A DNA stretch of 5,338 nt from CAIOSQ01 sp044359885 (GTDB lineage Bacteria; Pseudomonadota; Alphaproteobacteria; CACIAM-22H2): positions 1-5,338 of the forward strand of contig JBIKLI010000305.1 of assembly GCA_044359885.1 (NCBI GenBank), given 5' to 3'. The translations under genes were made by a program, and so were the position numbers. Numbering within the stretch: position 1 is the first letter of the stretch; every line of letters begins with the position of its first letter. Below, one piece after another: positions 1-5,338 of the stretch. The notes under the pieces were generated by a model that saw only the letters and a list, made by a program, of their open reading frames with translations, searched no databases and was not told where the DNA came from.

Positions 1-677
1 CTGAGCCAGGCCGTCGAACCGACGCGCAGGCTCGTGGATCTCCACTGCGCCAGCTATCGGACCGCACCGGCGCGCGTCGGGATCGACATCGACGATACCG
101 TCGACGCCGTCCACGGCCAGCAGCAATTGTCGTTCTTCAACGCGCATGACGACATGCGCTGCTTCCTGCCGATCCAAGTCTGCGACACCGCCGCGGCGCG
201 CCCGGTCGCGGTGATCCTGCGCACCGGCTTCGATCATGTCTTCGGCCTGGCCGGCAACGCCGTACTCGACAAACGCGTCGCCGCGCTCGCGACGCGTCTG
301 GCGGACGAACGACTGCGCAAGCGGCGCGACACGTTGCGGCGCCATCGCAGTTTCACCTGCGCCGCCGGCACCTGGCGGCGCGAGCGCCGCGTCGTCGCGC
401 GCCTTCTTGCGTCCGAAAAGGAAGTCGACACGCGCTCCATCGTGACCAGCCTGTCGCAAGGCGACGCCGTGCATCTCTACGAACACGTCCACTGCGCGTG
501 CCCGCCGCCAATACGCTGCGTCACGCCGAATTCACCACCTTGCGGCTCGGCCTCGTCAAGGTCGCCGCCAGGATCACCGAGACGTCAAGCCGCGTACGCA
601 TCGCGCTGGCATCGGTCTTCCCAAACGCAGCCATCTTCCACCGCGTCGCGCTCTGCCTGCAGACCGCGGGGCCGTGA
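1..677 (+). pseudogene. IS1380-family transposase pseudogene (DDE group 1), 5' end outside the window
   Basis: Frame 1 from the window edge reads as the middle of an IS1380 transposase. It has a CASYRTAP segment, then the first catalytic block GIDIDDTVD followed by VHGQQQLSFFNAHDDMRCFLPI, and RPVAVILRTG. At about 226-231 the text jumps straight to FDHVFGLAGNAVLD. Full-length relatives have roughly 50 residues between these motifs, including the second catalytic Asp (RGDxHY type), so an in-frame internal deletion is inferred. A normal SEK...IVTSLSQG...HLYEHVHCA stretch follows. At about 497-500 a second deletion removes the region expected to hold the GQAENLIK-type catalytic Glu, and the reading shifts to frame 3. 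There VPAANTLRHAEFTTLRL through ALCLQTAGP reaches a TGA at 675-677, the usual C-terminus. Frame 1 itself stays open by chance to 828. The product cannot be an active transposase. The N-terminal part lies upstream of the window. Confidence 0.82.
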
Positions 678-810
678 CGACCGAGGAAGAAATCCTCTTT
701 CGCCTGTCTCAAAAACCCAAACGCGGACCAAAAACCGGAAAACACGCGATGAAAAGGCGCCACGGGCAGAGGCGCGATCACGCGACCGAGAAAGTTTCTG
801 CGGAGATGTC

Positions 811-828
811 GTGAACAGGTCAGGCTAG
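811..828. repeat. Putative right terminal inverted repeat of the IS1380 relic
   Basis: The 18 bases here begin GTGAAC and end GGCTAG. They resemble the GTGAATAATGC...GGCTAG-type ends I recall for IS1380-family elements of alphaproteobacteria, with several mismatches. The position fits: it lies about 150 bases beyond the transposase stop and exactly where chromosomal coding sequence resumes. The partner repeat is outside the window, so this rests on memory of the family and on position only. Confidence 0.4.
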
Positions 829-1592
829 CGCGCGGGCCAGGACAGGGCCGCCACCAGACCTCCGCCGCGGCGGCGCGACAGGGTCAGCCGCGCGCCCTCG
901 CGCGCGGCGACGGCGGCCGCCAGCGTCAGGCCGAGGCCATGCCCGGCCGGCGGCGGCAACCCTGCTGGCTTGAGCTGGACGAAGGGCTCGACGACGCGGG
1001 CCAGCGCCGCCGCCGGGATGCCCACGCCGCGATCGCGGATCTCGACGCGCACCCCGCCGCCGCGCCGCGCCAGGACATGGAGCTCGATCGCCGCCCCGTC
1101 GGGCGAGAAGTCGATCGCGTTCGCGAGCAGCGCGTCGAGCGCCTCGCCGACCAGACCGGGATCCAGCTGCCGCGCGCTCATCGACGCCGGTGCGACGAGC
1201 GCGAGCGACTGTCCGCGGGCCGCGGCGCGCGCCGCCGCGCGCGCCAGCGCCGCCCGAGCCACGCCGACCGGATCGACATCGTGGCGCTCGGCCGGCCAGG
1301 ATCCGTCGCCGAGCCGCAACACCCGGACCAGGGCGTCGATCATCGCCGACATCTCGCCGGCGCTGGCATGGATCAGGCCCGAATACTCCGCATAGCGCGG
1401 ATTGGCATGCGGCCCGAACCGCGCCGTGGCCATCAGCTCGGAAAAGCCGAGGATGGCGTTCAGCGGCGTGCGCAGCGCATGGGCCAGCCGCGCGAGCGGA
1501 TCGAAGCCCTCGCCGTCGAAGCCGGCGCGCCGGCGCGTGCGTCGTCTTGCGTCCATGGACAGCCGCGTCATCATAGGCCGGTCTTCCGCCAT
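825..1592 (-). CDS. Soluble sensorless histidine kinase (HisKA + HATPase_c), 255 aa
   Basis: This is a cytoplasmic two-component histidine kinase, expected to autophosphorylate a His from ATP and pass the phosphate to a response regulator. The HisKA H-box is LAHALRTPLNAILGF with phospho-acceptor His38, followed by the second dimerisation helix to about residue 95. The ATPase domain has the N-box (LLANAIDFSPDG, Asn158), G1 box (DRGVGIP, Asp187), F-box (VVEPFVQL) and G2 box (GHGLGLTLA), so all catalytic motifs are intact. There is no transmembrane segment, signal peptide, PAS or GAF domain; about 30 residues, many of them Arg, precede the H-box. The start at 1592 has an AGG five bases upstream. 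Starts at 1574, 1571 or 1556 are also possible, and 1574 has a GGAAG upstream. No response regulator is adjacent. The stop codon (825-827) lies inside the probable end of the IS relic, so the last residues may have been altered by insertion, although the ATPase fold looks complete. Partner and signal are unknown. Confidence 0.85.
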   Translation of the reverse strand: MAEDRPMMTRLSMDARRRTRRRAGFDGEGFDPLARLAHALRTPLNAILGFSELMATARFGPHANPRYAEYSGLIHASAGEMSAMIDALVRVLRLGDGSWPAERHDVDPVGVARAALARAAARAAARGQSLALVAPASMSARQLDPGLVGEALDALLANAIDFSPDGAAIELHVLARRGGGVRVEIRDRGVGIPAAALARVVEPFVQLKPAGLPPPAGHGLGLTLAAAVAAREGARLTLSRRRGGGLVAALSWPAR

Positions 1593-1618
1593 CGTCGCCT
1601 GCGACGCCACCCGCCGCC
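1593..1618. other. Short divergent intergenic spacer between the kinase and the glycosyltransferase cluster
   Basis: Only 26 bases separate the most upstream kinase start from the TPR-glycosyltransferase start, or 44-62 bases if a downstream kinase start is used. The stretch is GC-rich and I see no clear -35/-10 pair or palindrome. Promoters for both directions must overlap this spacer or lie inside the opposing genes' 5' ends. No strong Shine-Dalgarno precedes the plus-strand ATG at 1619. The kinase start has a weak AGG. Confidence 0.4.
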
Positions 1619-3241
1619 ATGCCCGATCCGAACCGCGCCCCCCGACCGCCCGACCCTGCCGCCGCCCGCGACCTGGCGCATCTGCGCGAGGGCGACCGGC
1701 TGCTGGCCGCCGGCGATCCGCGCGGCGCCCTGCCCTTCTTCGCCAAGGCCGCCGGCGGACCGCTCGCCGCCTATGCGGGTCTGCGGCGCGGCGAGGCGCT
1801 GCTTGCGATCGGCGAAATCGATCAGGCGCGCGCGGCGCTGGACACTGCGGCGGCGGCGAAGCCGGGCGATGCGCCGATCCTGTTCGCGCTCGCCAATGTC
1901 GACCGCGCCCAGGGACGCTGGACCGACGCCGAAGCGCGCTACCGCGCGGCGATGCGCGCCAGCCCCGGCGCGCTGGCGCCGGTGGTGAACCTCGCCGGGC
2001 TGCTGCGCCAGACCGGCCGCCACGCCGACGGCCGGCGCCTGCTGGCCGAGGCGATCGCGCGCCGCGACGACGCCGCTGTCCTGCACGACAGCCTGGGGCT
2101 GCTCGAACTCGATCGCGGCGATCCCGCGGCCGCCGAGCGCGCGTTCCGCGCGGCGCTCGCCCGTGATCCCGCGCGCGCCCCGGCGAAGGCCAATCTCGCC
2201 GAGGCGCTTGCCGCGCGCGGCGCCTGGGCCGAGGCCGTGGCGCTGCTCGACGCGGCGATCCCGGAACTCGGCCAGTCCGGACAGGCGCGACTGAACCGCG
2301 CCTATGCGCTGATGGCGCTGGGCGACTGGCCGCGCGCCTGGGCCGACTACGAGTCCCGGTTCGACCGTCCGTCGATGGCCGGCGCGCCGCGCCGGCCGGA
2401 GCATTTCGCGCTGCCGCGCTGGAACGGCGCGCCGCTCGCCGGCCGGCTCTTCGTCTGGGGCGAGCAGGGATTGGGCGACGAGATCCTCTGCGCGAGCCAG
2501 TTCGACGCGACGCGCGCGCGCGTGGGTGGCCTCGCGATCGAGACCGAGCCACGGCTGGTCCCGCTCTTCTCGCGCAGCTTTCCCGGCGATGCGGTTCTCG
2601 CCCGAAGCGCCGGGCCGCCGCCGCCGGACTGCGTGGCGCAGGTTGCGGCCGGCAGTCTGATGGGGCTGCTCGGCTGGACGCCCGCGGTCGCGGCGCCGCG
2701 CGCCGTGCTGCGCGCCGATCCGGACGCCGTCGCGGCCGCCGCCGCGCGCCATCGCCAGCCCGGGCGCCGCCTGATCGGCCTGAGCTGGGCCAGCGGCAGC
2801 GCCCGTCATGGCGGGGGCAAGAGCCTGTCCGCGGCGGATCTGGGCCGTCTCGTCGCGTCGAGCGACGCGGTCTTCCTCGACCTGCAATACGGCGACACCG
2901 AGGCGACACGCCGGGCGGTCGCCGACGCGACCGGCATCGTCGTCGCGCATGACGACAGGATCGACCTGCGCGCGGATGTCGACGGGCTCGCGGCGCTCGC
3001 CGCCGCCTGCGACGCGGTGGTGACGACCAGCAACGTCACCGCCCATGTCGCCGGCGCGCTCGGGATCGAGACCCATGTGCTTCTGCCCGAGGGCCAGGCG
3101 CTGTTCTGGTACTGGATGGACCGCGACGGCCGCTCGCCCTTCTATCCGCACGCATGGCTGCATCGCCGGCGCGACGGCGACTGGACGCCCGCGATCGACG
3201 CCGCGCGCGCGGCCCTCCGTCTTGGGGCGACCGGGCCATGA
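1619..3241 (+). CDS. TPR-repeat protein with C-terminal GT-B-type glycosyltransferase domain, 540 aa
   Basis: The N-terminal half (about residues 17-250) is a run of roughly six or seven degenerate tetratricopeptide repeats. They show the usual Ala/Leu/Gly spacing (for example EGDRLLAAGDPRGALPFF, LGLLELDRGDPAAAERAFRA and YALMALGDWPRAWADYE) and form a protein-binding superhelix. The C-terminal half resembles the heptosyltransferase-like (GT9/GT41-like) domain common in bacterial TPR fusions. It has PRWNG (Trp268) and the diagnostic EQGLGDEI (residues 282-289), then GLSWASG (387-393) with KSL (401-403), LQYGD (422-426) and a C-terminal nucleotide-sugar-type motif SNVTAHVAGALG (471-482). There is no signal peptide or membrane segment, so it should be cytoplasmic or peripheral. 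The likely role is transfer of a sugar to a protein or glycan acceptor chosen by the TPRs; the flagellin glycosyltransferase FlmG of Caulobacter has a similar layout, but identity with it is not shown. The start at 1619 puts the first TPR close to the N-terminus, and the next Met is about 110 residues in. The stop overlaps the next gene's ATG. Confidence 0.86.
   Translation: MPDPNRAPRPPDPAAARDLAHLREGDRLLAAGDPRGALPFFAKAAGGPLAAYAGLRRGEALLAIGEIDQARAALDTAAAAKPGDAPILFALANVDRAQGRWTDAEARYRAAMRASPGALAPVVNLAGLLRQTGRHADGRRLLAEAIARRDDAAVLHDSLGLLELDRGDPAAAERAFRAALARDPARAPAKANLAEALAARGAWAEAVALLDAAIPELGQSGQARLNRAYALMALGDWPRAWADYESRFDRPSMAGAPRRPEHFALPRWNGAPLAGRLFVWGEQGLGDEILCASQFDATRARVGGLAIETEPRLVPLFSRSFPGDAVLARSAGPPPPDCVAQVAAGSLMGLLGWTPAVAAPRAVLRADPDAVAAAAARHRQPGRRLIGLSWASGSARHGGGKSLSAADLGRLVASSDAVFLDLQYGDTEATRRAVADATGIVVAHDDRIDLRADVDGLAALAAACDAVVTTSNVTAHVAGALGIETHVLLPEGQALFWYWMDRDGRSPFYPHAWLHRRRDGDWTPAIDAARAALRLGATGP
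3238..3241 (+). other. ATGA stop/start overlap (translational coupling)
   Basis: The ATG of the phosphotransferase (3238-3240) overlaps the TGA of the glycosyltransferase (3239-3241). No strong Shine-Dalgarno precedes it, only a loose G-rich stretch about ten bases upstream. Re-initiation by terminating ribosomes is the likely mode of translation. This overlap also decides the start over an in-frame ATG at 3154, which would bury 84 bases inside the upstream gene. Confidence 0.75.
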
Positions 3242-4260
3242 CCGTGGCCGGCGCGGAGATCGTCGCGGCGCTTCGCCGCCTGGGGCTGGTCGCGCCGGGC
3301 GAGGATCCGCCGGCCGAGGCGCTGACCGGCGGCGTGTCGTCGGACATCTGGCGCGTGACCGCCGGCGGCCGAGACCTTTGCGTCAAGCGCGCCCTGGCGA
3401 AGCTCAAGGTCGCGCAGGACTGGCAGGCGCCGGTGGAGCGCAACGAATTCGAGGTCGCCTGGATGGAGGTCGCGGCCGCCGCGGTCCCGGGCTGCGTGCC
3501 GCAACTGGTCGCGGTCGAGCCGGCGGCGCGACTTTTCGTGATGGCGTTCCTCGACCCGGCCCGCCACAAGCTGTGGAAGGCGCAGCTGCGCGACGGCGAG
3601 ATCCATCGCGCCACGGCCGTCGCGGTCGGCGCGCGCCTGGCCCGCATCCATGCCGCGACCGCCGGGCGCGCGGACATCGCCGCGCGGTTCCGCAGCGACG
3701 CGATCTTCCATGCCATCCGCCTCGAGCCCTATCTCGAAGCGACGGCGCGCCGCCATCCCGACCTCGCCGGGCCGATGGCCGCGCTGGTCGCGCGCACGGC
3801 CGCGACCCGGCTCGCGCTGGTCCATGGCGATGTCAGCCCCAAGAACATATTGGCCGGGCCGGACGGTCCCGTGTTCCTCGACGCCGAATGCGCCTGGTAC
3901 GGGGATCCGGCCTTCGATCTCGCCTTCTGCCTCAACCACCTGCTGCTGAAATGCGCCTGGCGGCCTCAGCACACCGCCCGGTATCTGGGCCTGTTCGACG
4001 CGCTGGCCGCCAGCCATCTGGCCGGCTGCGCCTGGGAGACGCCGCAGGCGCTGGAGGCCCGCGCCGCCTCGCTGCTGCCCGCGCTGTTCCTCGCACGGGT
4101 CGACGGCAAGTCGCCGGTCGAGTACATCGTCGACGAGACGCTGCGCGACGCCGTGCGCCGCGTCGCCCGGCCGCTGATCGCCGCCCCGCCGTCGCGGCTG
4201 GCGACGGTCCGCGACGCCTGGGCTGCCGAAACCTCGAGCTGGAGCCAGCCCCGCGCATGA
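3238..4260 (+). CDS. APH/methylthioribose-kinase-like small-molecule phosphotransferase, 340 aa
   Basis: This is a kinase of the aminoglycoside phosphotransferase / choline kinase / methylthioribose kinase fold, expected to transfer phosphate from ATP to a hydroxyl of a small metabolite in the cytoplasm. The nucleotide loop is LTGGVSSDIWRV (residues 29-40), and the ATP-binding Lys is probably Lys50 in LCVKRAL. A segment like that of MTR kinases follows (KVAQDWQAPVERNEFEVAW), then a hinge FVMAFLDP and HKLWKAQL. The catalytic loop is VHGDVSPKNIL with Asp198 and Asn203. The metal-binding motif is FLDAECAWYGDPAFDLAF with Asp215, where the family DxD reads DxE (Glu217). Length fits the family. Nothing suggests methionine salvage or antibiotic resistance locally. 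Its coupling to a glycosyltransferase and an enolase points to a sugar or hydroxy-acid substrate, which is inference. Fold and kinase activity are well supported; the substrate is not known. Confidence 0.87.
   Translation: MTVAGAEIVAALRRLGLVAPGEDPPAEALTGGVSSDIWRVTAGGRDLCVKRALAKLKVAQDWQAPVERNEFEVAWMEVAAAAVPGCVPQLVAVEPAARLFVMAFLDPARHKLWKAQLRDGEIHRATAVAVGARLARIHAATAGRADIAARFRSDAIFHAIRLEPYLEATARRHPDLAGPMAALVARTAATRLALVHGDVSPKNILAGPDGPVFLDAECAWYGDPAFDLAFCLNHLLLKCAWRPQHTARYLGLFDALAASHLAGCAWETPQALEARAASLLPALFLARVDGKSPVEYIVDETLRDAVRRVARPLIAAPPSRLATVRDAWAAETSSWSQPRA
4257..4260 (+). other. ATGA stop/start overlap (translational coupling)
   Basis: The enolase ATG (4257-4259) overlaps the phosphotransferase TGA (4258-4260). 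A GGAG lies about 12 bases upstream, rather far for a ribosome binding site. This repeats the arrangement at 3238-3241 and supports one polycistronic unit. Confidence 0.75.
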
Positions 4261-5338
4261 GTTCGACACGCATCGCCCGCGTCCATGGCCGCAGGGTCTG
4301 GGATTCCCGCGGCCGTCCCACGGTCGAGGCGGAGATCGAGCTCGCCGGCGGCGCCGTCGGCCGGGCCATCGCGCCGGCCGGCGCCTCGACCGGTTCGGGC
4401 GAGGCGGTGGATCTGCGCGACGGCGGCGCGGCCTTCGGCGGCTACGACGTGACCCGCGCGGTCGCCAATGTCGGCGGCGAGATCGCGCTGGTCCTGGCCG
4501 GGATGGACGCGGCCGACCAGGCGGCGGTCGACGCCGAACTGATCGCGCTGGACGGCACGCCGACAAAGCGCCGCCTGGGCGGCAACGCGACCATCGCGGT
4601 CTCGATGGCGGTCGCGCAGGCGGCGGCGGCGCAGCGCGGCGTGCCGCTGTGGCGCCATCTGGGCGGCGATCGGCCGCGCGTGGCGCTGCCCGAAATCCAG
4701 ATCATCGGCGGCGGCGCCCATGCCGCGGCGCGCGTCGACCTGCAGGATTTCCTGGTGATCGCCACCGGCGCGAACTCGGTCGGCCAGGCGCTGGACTGGA
4801 CAGGCGAGGTCTATCGCGCCGCGGGCGGCCTCCTGAAGGCGCGCGGCCTGCTGCAGGGCGTCGCCGACGAGGGCGGCTGGTGGCCGGCCTTCGACTCCAA
4901 CGAGGCCGCGCTGGAGACGCTCTACGCGGCGATCGAGGCGGCGGGATTCGTTCCCGGTCGCGAGATGTCGATCTCGCTCGACATCGCCGCGACCCAATTC
5001 CACCAGGACGGCGCCTATCGCCTGCGCCGCGACGACCGCACGATGGACGCGGCCGGTCTCGGCGCGCTGCTGGCGCGCTGGGCGGACACCTATCGCATCG
5101 TGGCCATCGAGGATCCGGTCGCCGAGACCGACACCGCCGGCATGGTCGCCTTCACGCGCGCGGTCGGCGCGCGCTGCCTCGTCGTGGGCGACGATTTCCT
5201 GGTCACGAACGCCGCGCGGATCCGCGCCGCCGCCGCCGCCGGGGCCTGCAACACCGCGCTGATCAAGCCGAACCAGGCCGGCACGCTGACCGAGACCAGG
5301 GCCGCGTTCGACGCCGCGCGCGCCGCCGGATGGCGGAC
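4257..5338 (+). CDS. eno: Enolase (phosphopyruvate hydratase) homologue, probably a divergent paralogue; 3' end outside the window
   Basis: Enolase interconverts 2-phosphoglycerate and phosphoenolpyruvate, using two Mg ions. The first 360 residues are present, out of about 420-430 usual. The N-terminus is typical: RVHGRRVWDSRGRPTVEAEI, the substrate loop GASTGSGEAVDLRDG, and GGNATIAVSMAVAQA. Active-site residues that match are His155 in GGGAHAA, Glu205 in ADEGGW (general acid), Asp242 in SLDIAATQF, Glu285 in IEDP and Asp312 in VGDDFLVTN (the three metal ligands), and Lys337 in LIKPNQAGTLTET (the base). Departures from consensus are Asp164 in LQDFLVI where the family has Glu (QEFMI), IIGGG for the usual INGG, Ala for Ser before the GASTG loop, DEGGWWPAF for DEGGFAPN, and AATQF for AASEF. 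The chemistry is probably retained, but these changes and the location suggest a specialised paralogue. The housekeeping gene is more often found near pyrG, kdsA or the pyruvate dehydrogenase genes. The C-terminal His/Arg-Ser substrate region (SHRSGE type) is not in view. Enolase-superfamily membership is near certain; its exact role is uncertain. Confidence 0.9.
   Translation, partial: MSSTRIARVHGRRVWDSRGRPTVEAEIELAGGAVGRAIAPAGASTGSGEAVDLRDGGAAFGGYDVTRAVANVGGEIALVLAGMDAADQAAVDAELIALDGTPTKRRLGGNATIAVSMAVAQAAAAQRGVPLWRHLGGDRPRVALPEIQIIGGGAHAAARVDLQDFLVIATGANSVGQALDWTGEVYRAAGGLLKARGLLQGVADEGGWWPAFDSNEAALETLYAAIEAAGFVPGREMSISLDIAATQFHQDGAYRLRRDDRTMDAAGLGALLARWADTYRIVAIEDPVAETDTAGMVAFTRAVGARCLVVGDDFLVTNAARIRAAAAAGACNTALIKPNQAGTLTETRAAFDAARAAGWR

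Larger units (their letters stand above)
1..828 (+). mobile_element. IS1380-family insertion sequence relic, right-hand portion
   Basis: This stretch carries a decayed IS1380-type transposase reading frame (1-677) followed by about 150 bases without a recognisable gene. That tail (678-828) is visibly richer in A runs than the flanking chromosome and is typical of the 3' non-coding end of such elements. The likely right boundary is at about 828, where an 18-base stretch resembles, from memory, terminal repeats of alphaproteobacterial IS1380 elements that end in CTAG. The left end lies outside the window, so neither the matching inverted repeat nor a target duplication can be seen. The element is non-autonomous because its transposase has lost catalytic segments. 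Family assignment is strong from the protein; the exact right boundary is inferred. Confidence 0.75.

Noticed and set aside
521..781. 86-codon minus-strand open frame at the IS 3' end
   Set aside because: It lies antisense to the transposase C-terminus and IS tail and has no recognisable motif.
34..828. Intact 264-aa plus-strand protein
   Set aside because: The frame is open by chance. After about position 498 the transposase sequence continues in another frame, and two internal segments are missing, so this is a pseudogene and not a complete protein.
939..1988. 349-codon plus-strand open frame opposite the kinase and running into the TPR-GT gene
   Set aside because: Antisense to the histidine kinase motifs and out of frame with the TPR gene, with low-complexity Arg/Ala translation.
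825..2909. 694-codon minus-strand open frame spanning the kinase and most of the TPR-GT gene
   Set aside because: Only the 3' part (825-1592) has protein-family motifs. The upstream part is Arg/Ala/Pro-rich low-complexity translation antisense to the TPR-GT gene.
1571..3163. 530-codon minus-strand open frame opposite the TPR-GT gene
   Set aside because: No recognisable domain. The composition is that of an antisense shadow in GC-rich DNA, and the plus strand has clear TPR and glycosyltransferase motifs.
3154..3237. Upstream in-frame start for the phosphotransferase
   Set aside because: It would overlap the TPR-GT gene by 84 more bases with Arg-rich non-family sequence. The ATG at 3238 gives the ATGA overlap and a normal N-terminus.
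3142..4566. 474-codon minus-strand open frame opposite the phosphotransferase and enolase
   Set aside because: It starts as Arg/Pro repeats and lacks family motifs. The plus-strand genes are well supported.
3966..5003. 345-codon minus-strand open frame opposite the enolase
   Set aside because: No domain seen, and it overlaps unmistakable enolase motifs on the other strand.

Overview
The window is very GC-rich, and its genes use almost only G/C-ending codons. The gene families point to an alphaproteobacterium, perhaps Rhodospirillales- or Rhizobiales-like; this is inferred from composition and protein style, not from a marker gene. It holds a decayed insertion sequence, one gene on the minus strand, and a tight three-gene cluster on the plus strand that runs off the right edge.

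Positions 1-828 are the 3' part of an IS1380-family element. The transposase keeps its first catalytic Asp block but has lost two internal segments, which normally carry the other catalytic residues. The second loss also shifts the reading frame. The element is a relic. Its apparent right end (about 811-828) coincides with the stop codon of the next gene.

Positions 825-1592 (minus strand) encode a small soluble histidine kinase with a HisKA dimerisation domain and a complete HATPase_c domain, but no sensor domain or membrane segment and no response regulator nearby. Only 26 bases separate its most upstream start from the divergent cluster.

Positions 1619-5338 (plus strand) contain a TPR protein fused to a GT-B-like glycosyltransferase domain, a methylthioribose-kinase-like small-molecule phosphotransferase, and an enolase homologue cut by the window edge. 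Both junctions are 4-base ATGA overlaps, so the three are almost certainly co-transcribed and translationally coupled. A glycosyltransferase, a small-molecule kinase and a divergent enolase together suggest a dedicated pathway making or attaching a phosphorylated or PEP-derived sugar or acid, for example for a cell-surface glycan or a glycoprotein. This is inference. The enolase carries non-consensus residues around its active site and is probably a paralogue rather than the housekeeping glycolytic enzyme. It is the most interesting part of the window.

No RNA genes, CRISPR arrays, riboswitches or convincing terminators were seen. Many long open frames lie antisense to the real genes; they are by-products of the GC-rich composition.
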